In this document: positions 1-8,192 of the stretch, one piece after another
Numbering within the stretch: position 1 is the first letter of the stretch
Layout: every line of letters begins with the position of its first letter
Origin: Palleronia abyssalis
GTDB lineage: Bacteria > Pseudomonadota > Alphaproteobacteria > Rhodobacterales > Rhodobacteraceae
Reading direction: 5' to 3'
NCBI RefSeq assembly: GCF_900302445.1
Contig: NZ_ONZF01000005.1
Coordinates: 1-64,000, forward strand
DNA: 64,000 nucleotides
The notes under the pieces: generated by a model
Seen by the model: the letters and a program-made list of their open reading frames with translations, nothing else
Told to the model about the DNA's origin: nothing
The model's database searches: none
Position numbers and translations under genes: made by a program

Positions 1-102
1 GGTATCCCTGAGGACCGTGGTAGACCACCACGTCGATAGGCCGGAGATGTAAGCGCAGCAATGCGTTCAGTTGACCGGTACTAATTGTCCGATAGGCTTG
101 AT
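1..102 (+). rRNA. 23S ribosomal RNA, 3' end (partial)
   Basis: The first hundred bases match the conserved 3' end of bacterial 23S rRNA: the helix around GGTAGACCACCACGTCGATAGG, then TTGACCGGTACTAATTGTCC and the terminal GATAGGCTTGATC. The 5' part lies outside the window. The gene is read on the plus strand and is followed by 5S and tRNA-fMet, the usual end of an alphaproteobacterial rrn operon. The exact 3' end is estimated to within a few bases. Confidence 0.95.
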
Positions 103-212
103 CTGATCCGGAAGAAGGCTGACTGCCCTTCCAGACCAGAAGCATACATCCCAGTGATACTTGACTTGGACCCTATCCGGCGCACAACGCGCCGGGCATG
201 GGCTTTTCCTCG

Positions 213-329
213 GTTTGGTGGTCATAGCACGAGCAAAACACCCGGCTCCATTCCGAACCCGGTCGTTAAGTGCCGTAGCGCCGATGGTACTGCGTCTCAA
301 GACGTGGGAGAGTAGGTCGCCGCCAAACC
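213..329 (+). rRNA. 5S ribosomal RNA
   Basis: The segment starts with GTTTGGTGGTCATAGCACG and ends with the complementary CCGCCAAAC, closing helix I. It holds the conserved 5S core CCGAACCCGGTCGTTAAGTG and the GGTACTGCGTCTCAAGACG arm. Length of about 117 bases is normal. It lies about 110 bases after 23S and 45 bases before tRNA-fMet. Ends are set from helix I pairing and may be off by one to three bases. Confidence 0.95.
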
Positions 330-374
330 TAGAAAAAGCCCCAACGTATCTCTCATTCGATGAAACAAAAGCAC

Positions 375-451
<77 letters not shown>

Positions 452-972
452 AATCCTGTTCGCGTTATTAAACGCCTATGAGCCGCCCCCGGGGCGACGT
501 TTGCGTTTCCACCACACGTGGAAGCACTGGGGAAGCAAGAGGGGCCGAAGTCCTTCACATCGCTGCGTAATCCGCGCTCGTTCTCCAACACCCCCATTTG
601 CCGGCGCCCCACCTCAGCGACGATGGTCGTTCTCGATCGAAAGAAGCCGTTCCGCTTTCACCATGTGACCGCTCGGTACCGCGTCTGGCGCACCGGCAGA
701 TACGAGGCTTCGACAGTGCGGATGATCTCAAGCTTTTCCGATGCGGAATACCTCATTCCTCGTACTCCCCATCCATTGCCGGAGCTGCCGCCCGAATTTC
801 GGACACTGACATAAGCTACGATTTGCAGTCTGCTGAAGTGCAGTGAACGCAATCCACGTCGGCATCCTCTTCTTTGGCAGTCCCTGCAAAAGCGCTGGCA
901 GACCCAGCCCATACGCGCAGGACAGATGATGCTTAATGTCGGGTCATCCAAAAACACCAAGGAAGACCCGTC
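452..972. other. Gene-free stretch between rrn operon and AhpD-like gene
   Basis: No convincing intact gene is seen in these 520 bases. The only recognisable content is a short transposase remnant on the minus strand (684-756). The rest has no clear promoter, terminator or RNA structure that I can support. Confidence 0.5.
684..756 (-). pseudogene. N-terminal scrap of an IS3/IS481-type transposase
   Basis: On the minus strand an ATG at 756 opens a 24-residue stretch beginning MRYSASEKLEIIRTVEAS and running to PVRQT. From memory this matches the helix-turn-helix start of a common transposase type in proteobacteria (usually MRY.ASEKLEIIR.VE.S.LP). After PVRQT the expected sequence is lost and a stop follows at 658-660. 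It is a tiny relic of an old insertion beside the rRNA operon and cannot be functional. The family assignment (IS3 or IS481 type) is uncertain. Confidence 0.55.
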
Positions 973-1521
973 ATGTCCCGCATTGAAATTCCCGTTTCGA
1001 TCGACGCGGCGCCCGCCGCCGCGCGCCCCCTGCTCGAGGGCGTCAAGAAGGCCCTGGGCAGCGTGCCGAACCTTTTCCGGATCACCGCAAACAGCCCCGC
1101 GGCCCTTGAGGGTTATTTGGCCCTGAGCAGCGCCGTCGCGAAAGGCACCCTGACGCCCCAAACCCGCGAGCGGATCGCCCTGGCGGTCGCGCAGATCAAC
1201 GGCTGCGACTACTGTCTGGCGGCGCATACGTATCTCGCGCGGAACGTCGCGAAACTGGGCGACGCCGAGATCTCGGCGAACCGGGCTGGCGGATCCTCGG
1301 ATCCCAAGGCCGACGCCGCCGTCCGCTTCGTCACCAAGCTCGTCCACGAGCGTGGCAGGGCTTCGGATGCCGACGTCGCGGCCGTCAAACAGGCGGGCTA
1401 CACCGAGGCGGAGGTCGTTGAGATCGTGGCGCATGTCGCGCTGAACACGTTGACCAACTACCTGAACGAGGCGCTCGGCACGCCCATCGACTTCCCGGCC
1501 GTCAGCGCATCGGCAGCCTGA
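973..1521 (+). CDS. AhpD/carboxymuconolactone decarboxylase-family peroxidase-like protein
   Basis: A 182-residue cytoplasmic protein of the CMD/AhpD superfamily. The diagnostic peroxidatic pair is a CxxC in NGCDYCLAAHTYLA, around residues 79-82, with the downstream His that completes the AhpD active site. The motif LTPQTRERIALAVAQ just before it is typical of the 'uncharacterised peroxidase-related enzyme' subfamily. Members of the family reduce alkyl hydroperoxides with thiols, but the substrate of this one is unknown. An AAGGAAG ribosome site lies a few bases before the ATG. A strong hairpin terminator follows at 1531-1563, so the gene is probably transcribed alone. Confidence 0.85.
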   Translation: MSRIEIPVSIDAAPAAARPLLEGVKKALGSVPNLFRITANSPAALEGYLALSSAVAKGTLTPQTRERIALAVAQINGCDYCLAAHTYLARNVAKLGDAEISANRAGGSSDPKADAAVRFVTKLVHERGRASDADVAAVKQAGYTEAEVVEIVAHVALNTLTNYLNEALGTPIDFPAVSASAA

Positions 1522-1530
1522 CTGTCCGGG

Positions 1531-1563
1531 ACCCCGGTCGCGCCCCTCCCACGCGACCGGGGT
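1531..1563 (+). terminator. Hairpin terminator after AhpD-like gene
   Basis: A perfect 12-bp stem, ACCCCGGTCGCG (1531-1542) with CGCGACCGGGGT (1552-1563), and a 9-base loop, 9 bases after the stop codon. There is only a weak T-run after the stem, so efficiency is uncertain. Confidence 0.7.
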
Positions 1564-1593
1564 TCATTCCCCCATCTCGATCAGGTCCGCGCC

Positions 1594-2058
1594 ATGACAC
1601 GCCCCCCAATACCGCCTTTCGACGACACCTCGGCCCGGACAAAGGTCCGGCGGGCGGAAGACGCCTGGAACAGCCGCGCACCTGAACAGGTTTCGCTGGC
1701 CTATACGCCCGACAGCCAATGGCGGAACCGGGCGGAGATCTTTCAGGGCCGAGAGCGGATCGTCGACTTCCTGACCCGCAAATGGGCGCGCGAACTGGAC
1801 TACCGCCTGATCAAGGAGCTCTGGGCGTACCGCGGCAATCGCATCGCTGTGCGCTTCGCCTACGAGTATCGCGCCAACGGCGGTGTATGGTTCCGGGCCT
1901 ACGGCAACGAGAATTGGGAGTTCGACGGCGACGGCCTGATGCGCCGGCGCATCGCGTCGATCAACGATCTGCCCATCGCCGAGGAAGAGCGGCTGTTCCA
2001 CTGGCCCCTGGGCCCCCGACCCGGGGATCACCCCGGCCTCACCGACCTCGGGCTCTAG
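1594..2058 (+). CDS. NTF2-like fold protein, DUF1348 (YesE-like) family
   Basis: A 154-residue soluble protein of the SnoaL/NTF2-like superfamily, DUF1348 type. Recognisable parts are the N-terminal helix with [20 protein letters not shown], the core [15 protein letters not shown] and the strand region [21 protein letters not shown] ending with the characteristic ASINDLPI. The family is widespread and small, with no established reaction; some NTF2-like proteins are isomerases or hydratases. The next gene begins 10 bases after the stop, so the two are probably co-transcribed. Confidence 0.85.
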   Translation: MTRPPIPPFDDTSARTKVRRAEDAWNSRAPEQVSLAYTPDSQWRNRAEIFQGRERIVDFLTRKWARELDYRLIKELWAYRGNRIAVRFAYEYRANGGVWFRAYGNENWEFDGDGLMRRRIASINDLPIAEEERLFHWPLGPRPGDHPGLTDLGL

Positions 2059-2068
2059 GAGACGCACC

Positions 2069-2689
2069 ATGTCGAATGCCTTTGCCAGGATCGCCTTCAC
2101 GGCGCGCGTCCGCGAAGAACAGGCCCGGCTCGGGTCTGCAGGGACGTATGACCGTCGTCTGTCCCCGGATGTGGAATGCGACGACGAACTTGGCCCACGC
2201 GAGGCGGTGTTCTTGTCCGAGCGTGACGGTTTCTTCCAGGCCACGGTGTCGGAGGCTGGATGGCCCTATGTCCAGTTCCGGGGTGGCGCACCGGGCTTCC
2301 TGAAGGTCATCGACCAGCGGACGATCGGATATGCCGACTACCGGGGCAACCGGCAATACATCAGCGCTGGCAACCTTCGCCACGATGACCGGGTGTCGAT
2401 CATCGCCGTCGATCATGTCCGGCGACAGCGCCTGAAGCTTCTGGGGCAGGTCCGGATCACCGAGGATCCCGAGATCGTGGACCTGTTGAACGGGTTCGAC
2501 GGGCCTAAGGCCGACCGCGGCATTGTCATCCGGATCGCCGCCTTCGACTGGAATTGCCCCAGGCATATCCCGGTACGCCTTACTGATGCGGAACGCGACA
2601 GCGAGATTGCGCACCTCACTGCCCGTATTTCCAGCCTCGAACAGGAACTGGCCAACAAGGGCGTTGCGACGCCTCACGTCACCCCCTGA
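2069..2689 (+). CDS. Pyridoxamine 5'-phosphate oxidase-related (PPOX-class) flavin protein
   Basis: A 206-residue protein whose middle (about residues 45-165) resembles the split-barrel FMN-binding fold of the PNPOx family: SERDGFFQATVSEAGWPYVQ, GGAPGFLKVID, GNLRHDDRVSIIAVD and the strand RLKLLGQVRITED. Family members bind FMN or F420 and reduce or bind small molecules; the substrate is unknown. The C-terminal 30 residues look helical. The gene follows the DUF1348 gene by 10 bases and precedes an AraC regulator, which may control the pair. Confidence 0.8.
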   Translation: MSNAFARIAFTARVREEQARLGSAGTYDRRLSPDVECDDELGPREAVFLSERDGFFQATVSEAGWPYVQFRGGAPGFLKVIDQRTIGYADYRGNRQYISAGNLRHDDRVSIIAVDHVRRQRLKLLGQVRITEDPEIVDLLNGFDGPKADRGIVIRIAAFDWNCPRHIPVRLTDAERDSEIAHLTARISSLEQELANKGVATPHVTP

Positions 2690-2758
2690 ATGATAAGGCA
2701 TTTCTCACTCGGCGGCAGAAATTCTGGTCAGGGGGTCACTTTCGGCATACGTTTGGCC

Positions 2759-3769
2759 ATGCCTACCGTGATCGCAGGGTTCGCACGTGCCATGGCCAGC
2801 GCGGCCGGGATGACGCTCAGAAACGACGGGGCGCTCGTTTCTGGCGGAGTGGTCGTGCGCCGGCTGCCTCAACCCGCGAATGGCAAGCTGAAGGACACCG
2901 ACTATTTCGAGCTTCTGGACTGGATCCGTCGCGGGCATGGGGACGAAGTCGTGCTGGTCGAAGCCTATTCCAGAATGATCCATGTCGACGATATCGGCGC
3001 GCTTGGTCTGGCGATAAAGACGGCGCCGACCCTGCGTGCCTCTTTGGAACGGGTCGAGAGGTACTGGCGGGTGGTCACCGACACCGCAGCCTATTGCCTG
3101 GATACATCCAGCGACCCCGCGCTTTTCATTTTCGAGGCCCGGACCAGGCATCACCCGGTACTCGAATTCCGCAACGAAGGTGCGCTGGCCGGGTTCGCCC
3201 GGAATATGCGCCGGTTCGTCGAGCAGGAGCTGGTCCTCGAGTACGTGGCCTTTCGCCACGAATGCCGTGGAGACCAAAACCGCTATGCGGCGCTGTTCGG
3301 ATGCCCGGTGCATTTCGCGGCCGACCGGAACGCGATTGCCCTGAAGCCCGAAATGCTCGATCTTCCGAACCGTCTGGGCGACGAGGGGATATCGAATTTC
3401 CTGACCGCCCACCTCGAGACCGAGATTGGCACCCTCAGGGATGATCCTTCGGTCCGGGCCGAGCTTTTGCAACGGCTGGCCCCGTCGCTGAGCAACGGCG
3501 TACCTCAAGCAGCCGACGTGGCGCGGGACATGGGGATGAGCGAACGCACACTCTATCGTCGGCTGGCAGAAGAGGGGCTGACCTTTCGCGACGTCCTGAC
3601 CGAAGCGCAGTCATCGCTCGCGCAGGAGCTTTTGCGCGACAGCTCTAGTTCGATCGCCGAGATCGCGTTTCTCACGGGTTTTTCCGAACAAAGCGCCTTT
3701 AGCCGCGCGTTCAAGCGATGGGTCGGACTGGCCCCGGCGCAGTTCAGGCACCAGGTTTCCCCATCTTAG
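2759..3769 (+). CDS. AraC-family transcriptional regulator
   Basis: A 336-residue regulator with an N-terminal arabinose-binding-type sensor domain (about residues 10-190) and a C-terminal AraC helix-turn-helix pair (about 235-332): SNGVPQAADVARDMGMSERT, LYRRLAEEGLTFRDVL and IAEIAFLTGFSEQSAFSRAF. The frame is open back to 2690, directly after the upstream stop, but ATG 2759 is preferred because the following residues align with the start of the related regulator at 7078. No good ribosome site precedes either start. It probably controls the adjacent redox genes, but the effector is unknown. Confidence 0.85.
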   Translation: MPTVIAGFARAMASAAGMTLRNDGALVSGGVVVRRLPQPANGKLKDTDYFELLDWIRRGHGDEVVLVEAYSRMIHVDDIGALGLAIKTAPTLRASLERVERYWRVVTDTAAYCLDTSSDPALFIFEARTRHHPVLEFRNEGALAGFARNMRRFVEQELVLEYVAFRHECRGDQNRYAALFGCPVHFAADRNAIALKPEMLDLPNRLGDEGISNFLTAHLETEIGTLRDDPSVRAELLQRLAPSLSNGVPQAADVARDMGMSERTLYRRLAEEGLTFRDVLTEAQSSLAQELLRDSSSSIAEIAFLTGFSEQSAFSRAFKRWVGLAPAQFRHQVSPS

Positions 3770-4270
3770 TGACGTCAATATCTAGAACGGTCGGACGACT
3801 GGCAGACTTGGCCGAACCCCATATGAGGACAACGGCTGATCGTGGTCCTGCCGTGAGCCGGTGTCGTCCCGTGTGATGGCCTTTCCTTGGGTCATCAGGA
3901 TCCCGACCCCGCGGACCGGAGGGGCCTAAGCACCTCGGATGATCAGCGTTTCACTACGTTCCGAGAGGACATCCGCATCGCCGGTAAGACCCGGCTCAGG
4001 CCTGAAGCACACGGGTTACCTTCGACCGAGAGACGCCGATCCTTTTTCCGTTTTGTACCGATAGCCTATCAGGTTCGATCTGCGCGCGAGAAAGTTCGCC
4101 GCGCCAAAAGCGTGGCAGGTGTGGCCAAGAGCTTGGCAGACCCGGCCGATACCCCGGTCCCGCCATCCGGCACATTCATCCCACCGACCCAAGGCAAGCG
4201 ACCCAAGGCATGGCCCGACAGGACGCTTTCCCGCGGGAAGAGGTTGAAAGCCACGCGAAGGAGCCCGACA
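3770..4270. other. Gene-free stretch upstream of the cysteine hydrolase
   Basis: About 500 bases with no recognisable gene. The cysteine hydrolase frame stays open back to 3887, but the extra 128 residues are basic, low in structure and match nothing I know, while ATG 4271 has a ribosome site. The stretch probably holds the promoter of the hydrolase-YHS operon. I see no clear operator. Confidence 0.5.
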
Positions 4271-5152
4271 ATGAACCACGATCACGATCACGATCACGAT
4301 CACGATCACAATCGCAGTTGCACCTGCGATGCCACCCCGGAACGCGTCGACATGGCGCGTCGGCGGCTGATGGCGGGGGCGGCCGGCGCCGCGGCCACGG
4401 GCGCCGCAGCACTCACGCCCGGCAGTGCCGCTGCCGCGACCGAGGAGGCTGAAGCCTTCTATGCCGACCCCGTCGAGCCGGGGTTGCCGCAGGTCGACAT
4501 GGCGATCGAGCGAGGCCGCACGGCACTTGTCGTCACCGATCCGCAGATCGATTTCCTGTCCGAGGATGGCGTCACTTGGGGCGTGGTCGGCGAAAGCGTG
4601 ACCGAACAAGGCACCGTCGACAATATCGGGCGTCTGTTCGCCGCCGCCAAGGCCGCGGGGATGCCGGTCTTCATATCGCCGCATTACTACTATCCGCATG
4701 ACCACAAGTGGCAGTTCGAGGGCACGCTGGAAAAGACCATGCACTCGATTGGCATGTTCGACCGGCCCGGTCCCCTGAACCTCGACGAATTCCAGGGCTC
4801 TGGCGCCGACTGGATGCCGCAATACAAGCGATACATCGAAGATGGCGAAACGGTCATCTGCTCGCCTCACAAGGTCTACGGCCCTGCGCAGAACGACCTG
4901 AACCTTCAGCTGCGCAAACGCGGGATCGACAAGGTCATCCTGGCGGGCATGTCGGCCAACCTCTGCACCCAGGCACACCTCTACGAGCTGCTCGAACTCG
5001 GGTACGAGGTGGCCGTGGTGCGGGATGCGACCGCGGGCGCAAAGGTGCCCGAAGGAGACGGATACCTCGCTGCGATCATCAATTTCCGGATGGTCGCCAA
5101 CGGCGTGTGGTGGACCGACGATGCCGTCGACCGCATCGCGCGCCGGGCCTGA
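4271..5152 (+). CDS. Isochorismatase-type cysteine hydrolase, probably Tat-exported, with His-Asp repeat leader
   Basis: A 293-residue protein. The C-terminal 220 residues are an isochorismatase-like hydrolase with the full triad in view: Asp90 in TDPQIDF, Lys201 in SPHKVYG and Cys232 in SANLCTQAH. Such enzymes hydrolyse amides or vinyl ethers; the substrate is unknown. The leader is odd: MNHDHDHDHDHDHN, then a Cys pair, then ARRRLMAGAAGAAATGAAAL, which resembles a Tat signal with its twin Arg and Ala-rich core ending near SAAAA. GAAGGAG precedes the chosen ATG 4271. The next gene encodes a secreted YHS protein 44 bases on, so a periplasmic job is likely. Whether the His-Asp tail binds metal is inference. 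Confidence 0.82.
   Translation: MNHDHDHDHDHDHNRSCTCDATPERVDMARRRLMAGAAGAAATGAAALTPGSAAAATEEAEAFYADPVEPGLPQVDMAIERGRTALVVTDPQIDFLSEDGVTWGVVGESVTEQGTVDNIGRLFAAAKAAGMPVFISPHYYYPHDHKWQFEGTLEKTMHSIGMFDRPGPLNLDEFQGSGADWMPQYKRYIEDGETVICSPHKVYGPAQNDLNLQLRKRGIDKVILAGMSANLCTQAHLYELLELGYEVAVVRDATAGAKVPEGDGYLAAIINFRMVANGVWWTDDAVDRIARRA
4277..4309 (+). repeat. In-frame CACGAT hexanucleotide tandem repeat
   Basis: Five full copies of CACGAT plus a final CAC encode the alternating His-Asp run at residues 3-13 of the cysteine hydrolase. Because the unit is six bases, gain or loss of copies changes tail length but not the frame. Confidence 0.95.
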
Positions 5153-5196
5153 TCGAACGACCCCTCTCACCCCAACCCCCTGGAAGGACCAGAACG

Positions 5197-5682
5197 ATGA
5201 AGACCTCTCTCAAACTGTGCGTGCTCGTCTTAGGCGCCGCGATCATCGGATCCTCCGCCGCGTTCGCTGCGGACGAATACAACGTGACCAACAGCCTGAC
5301 GGCGACGGGCAACCCGCTGGGGATGCACGGTGTGGACCCGGTGTCGATGTTCGAAAGCCAGACCCCGCAAACCGGCGATGCCGTCCATACGACGGCCCAT
5401 GACGGGGTGGACTACTACTTCGCCACCGAAGACGCCCAGCAGAATTTCGACGCCGATCCAGCTGCGTACTTGCCGCAATTCGGAGGCTTCTGCGCCTTCG
5501 GTGTCTACAAGGGCAAGAAGCTCGACGGGGATGTCCGCTATGCCGACATCGTCGACGGCAAGCTCTATCTCTTCGTCAACGCGGCGATCTTCGATCAGTA
5601 CCTCGAGAACCGCGAAGACGTCCTGTCAGGCGCTTACGAAACGTGGACGGATATCCAGTCCACGCCTGTCGAAGACCTCTGA
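5197..5682 (+). CDS. Secreted YHS-domain protein
   Basis: A 161-residue protein with a clear signal peptide (MKTSLKLCVLVLGAAIIGSS, cut after AAFA). The mature part carries a YHS-type domain: GMHGVDPVSMFESQTP, HDGVDYYFATEDAQQNFDAD and PAAYLPQFGGFCAFGVYKGK. YHS domains occur in metal-handling and redox proteins, and exported forms like this are common in proteobacteria with no proven function. It follows the Tat-type hydrolase by 44 bases with a GGAAGGA ribosome site and precedes a small secreted protein, so the three form a likely periplasmic operon. Confidence 0.85.
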   Translation: MKTSLKLCVLVLGAAIIGSSAAFAADEYNVTNSLTATGNPLGMHGVDPVSMFESQTPQTGDAVHTTAHDGVDYYFATEDAQQNFDADPAAYLPQFGGFCAFGVYKGKKLDGDVRYADIVDGKLYLFVNAAIFDQYLENREDVLSGAYETWTDIQSTPVEDL

Positions 5683-5792
5683 TCCGACCCGCCTCCGTCT
5701 GGAGGCATCCACCACCCCCACCAAACCGCAAAGCTTCGCAGCTTCGGCGCAAGCCGTTGGCCCGTAGCTATTTCCCCAAGAAAGGACACACC

Positions 5793-6059
5793 ATGAACTT
5801 CCGACTTGCCGCCCTCGCCATCGCCGCCTCGTCCGCCATGGCCGCACCGATTGCAGCCCAGGACTACGACTTCGCGTCGATGCAGCAGGGGCTGACGATG
5901 CTGGAACTGAACGTCTCAAGGATCCTCCGGGACAACGGGTTCGACACCGACGTCTCCAAGCTATCCCTGTCTCAGATCGTACAGATCATCTTCATCGCCG
6001 AAAACACCGACGAGGACCGCAACGTGCGCAACAGGATCCTCGCCGCGATCGAGATGTGA
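5793..6059 (+). CDS. Small secreted protein of unknown function
   Basis: An 88-residue protein with a signal peptide (MNFRLAALAIAASSAMAAPI, cut near AAQ). The mature part of about 65 residues is helical and acidic, with the segments LTMLELNVSRILRDNGFD and LSLSQIVQIIFIAENTDED. I do not recognise the family. AAGGA precedes the ATG. It lies 110 bases after the YHS gene and is followed by a strong hairpin, so it is probably the last gene of the hydrolase-YHS operon. Confidence 0.75.
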   Translation: MNFRLAALAIAASSAMAAPIAAQDYDFASMQQGLTMLELNVSRILRDNGFDTDVSKLSLSQIVQIIFIAENTDEDRNVRNRILAAIEM

Positions 6060-6075
6060 TCGCCCATTCAGCAGT

Positions 6076-6101
6076 CAGGCCCGGGGTCAGCCCCGGGCCT
6101 G
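6076..6101 (+). terminator. Hairpin terminator after small secreted protein
   Basis: An 11-bp GC-rich stem, CAGGCCCGGGG (6076-6086) with CCCCGGGCCTG (6091-6101), and loop TCAG, beginning 17 bases after the stop codon. There is no strong T-run. Confidence 0.65.
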
Positions 6102-6125
6102 CATTCGTCATAACAGGGGTCGACC

Positions 6126-6851
6126 ATGCACCGCCTTATGTTCCTGATGGCAATTCCCTTTTTCACCGCCGCTACTGGGGGCGCATCGCCACCTATCGCC
6201 GCGGTTACGGCCCATGTCGGCGAGATGAGTGCGACTATCGCCACCAGGCCGGATGGGGCCCGTGAAACGCTTCGGTTCGAGCCGCTGCAGATGCTCGACG
6301 ACCTGTTCCGCAAAGATATCGTGCTACTGATGCGGCACGGGCCGACAGACTGGAGCGTGCGTGACGAGGTCGACGTTGCACCATCCGATTGCGGCGGACA
6401 GCGCAATCTTTCCGATGACGGACGTCAAAACATGGTGGACCTCGGGGTTCTTCTGGCCGGCAACGGAATTCGTCCCGATACCATCGTCGCCAGCCAATGG
6501 TGCCGCAGCCGCGACACGCAAAATGCGTTGGTCGAGGGCTTTGGCCTTATTGACCCGGAGTACAGCCTCTCAGTCGCGCTTGCGGAGGACACCGGCGTCA
6601 ATCTGCTGCTTTCCCTGCAAGGCGCGGCGACGGTGACACCATTGCGCGATCTGATTGCCGGTTGGACGGGAGAGGGGAAAACCGGGCCATTGCTGATCGT
6701 CAGTCATTTCACGAATATCGAGGAATTGACGGAATTTCATGTTTACGAAGGCGAGATCCTCGTTCTCGATCCAAAACGAGACGGCCGTGTTCTCGGGTAT
6801 CTCCGATTGCGCAGTGCCGAACCCGATATCGGGCATTTTTCCCGGCATTGA
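6126..6851 (+). CDS. Exported histidine phosphatase-superfamily protein
   Basis: A 241-residue protein. Its first 22 residues form a hydrophobic signal-like segment (MHRLMFLMAIPFFTAATGG). The phosphatase core has the RHG box LLMRHGPTDWS near residue 70, an Arg in SQWCRSRDTQNALVEGFG, and a second His in LLIVSHFTNIEELTE where the family usually has SHG or THG. These enzymes transfer phosphate through the RHG His; the substrate is unknown. The Gly after the second His is replaced by Phe, so activity should not be assumed. It lies 24 bases after the terminator hairpin and seems to be a separate unit. Confidence 0.8.
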   Translation: MHRLMFLMAIPFFTAATGGASPPIAAVTAHVGEMSATIATRPDGARETLRFEPLQMLDDLFRKDIVLLMRHGPTDWSVRDEVDVAPSDCGGQRNLSDDGRQNMVDLGVLLAGNGIRPDTIVASQWCRSRDTQNALVEGFGLIDPEYSLSVALAEDTGVNLLLSLQGAATVTPLRDLIAGWTGEGKTGPLLIVSHFTNIEELTEFHVYEGEILVLDPKRDGRVLGYLRLRSAEPDIGHFSRH

Positions 6852-7077
6852 TCATTCCTCGGTGCCAAACGCGCTGAAAGCGACGGGGCGGGGGCCTGGC
6901 GCCGTCTGGAAGAGGCCGTGTCCGGCTCGCGGGCGGGAGTGACCACGCGGGTACGCTATCTGCGCCGCCTCGGGCGAATGTCAGCGCAACTTCACCGGGG
7001 CATGGCGCCACGGGCGACAGTAGCGCGCAACCAACCCGGCTCTCGGCAGACAGAACGCGCGCCGTAAAGTATCGGGC

Positions 7078-8083
7078 ATGGGATACGTCACGTCGTTCTT
7101 CGCGCGCAAGATGGTGGCCGCGGCAAGCGACGGCATCGACACGGCCGGGATGTTGTCCCCGATCGGGATCGACCCAGAAGGGCCTCGGAACCCCAGTCAG
7201 ATGATCCCCGCCGCGCGCTATTGCGACATGCTCGAACGCATGGCCGGGCAGATCGACGTAACAGGCATTCCAGTGCGCACGGGCGCGTCGATGCGGCTCG
7301 ACGAATACGGCGCGCTGGGACCTGCGTTCAAGGCCGCGACGACGCTGAGGGCCTCTTACGCCCGGATCGAGCGGAATGCCCGCCTGTGGACCAGCGTCGT
7401 GCGGTACGAACTGCGGCCTGCGAGGGGGGGGTACGCTTTTCATCATGCACCGCGCCGGGGACAGGCGGCTGGGGATGCGGCTGTCGAACGAGGCGACCCT
7501 CGCCAGCGCCGTGTCGGTCGCACGGGAAGTCAGCCCCGTGCCGGTCACACCAAGTGAGGTTCTGGTGCGGCATGTCGGCCCGCGGTCCATTGCGGCTCAC
7601 AAGGCGTGGTTCGGCTGCCCGGTGAGGTTCGACGCGGAGTATGACGCGATCCTCTACGCGGACGAGACGCTGGACCGGCCGAACATTCTCGGCGACGAGG
7701 GGATTTCCCGCTACCTGATCTCGCATCTCGACGCCGACCTGTCGCGGACCTCAGACGCCCCCGAAGTGATGAGCCAAGCCAGGGACGCCATCGCGAAAGC
7801 GCTGAGTTAAGGCAGCCTGAAGATAACAGAGATCGCGGGCGGCCTTGGGTTCAACGGGCGTTCGTTTCATCGGCGTCTGTCCGACCACGGGATGAGCTAC
7901 CACACCCTGACCGAGGAGACGCGCCGCGATCTTGCCGAGGGGCTGCTTCGCGACGATTGGCATTCCCTGGCCGAAATCGCCTTCCTCACCGAATTCTCCG
8001 AGCACAGCGCCCTCACCCGGGCCTTCAAGCGCTGGAGGGGCATGACACCCAAAAGCTATCGCAAGGCCCGCGCGAACCCATGA
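7078..8083 (+). pseudogene. AraC-family regulator, broken by a frameshift and a stop codon
   Basis: Homology to an AraC regulator with arabinose-binding-type sensor runs through two frames. The first part (from ATG 7078, MGYVTSFFARKMVAAAS) reads to a run of eight G at 7424-7431, where the frame must change to continue into TLFIMHRAGDRRLGMRLSNE. In the second frame a TAA at 7808-7810 interrupts ALS/GSLKITEIAGGLGFNG in the first DNA-binding helix region. The C-terminal helix-turn-helix (IAFLTEFSEHSALTRAFKRW) is intact and ends at 8083. The G-run could be a sequencing error, but the stop codon would still split the protein. The sequence resembles the intact regulator at 2759-3769. Confidence 0.85.
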
Positions 8084-8192
8084 AGCCGCCTTGGCGCCGT
8101 GGGTCAAAACGATGGCGAGCGCGGTCAAGATCTGGCCGGGCCCGCCCGGCTATTTACAAGGCTACCGACACTGAAAGCCAGGGAGATGATCC

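Noticed and set aside
3887-4270. N-terminal extension of the cysteine hydrolase
   Set aside because: The frame is open but the extra part lacks homology, and a ribosome site stands before ATG 4271.
4277-4309. CRISPR-like repeat
   Set aside because: The repeat is a 6-base tandem unit inside a coding sequence without spacers. No CRISPR array or cas gene is seen in the window.
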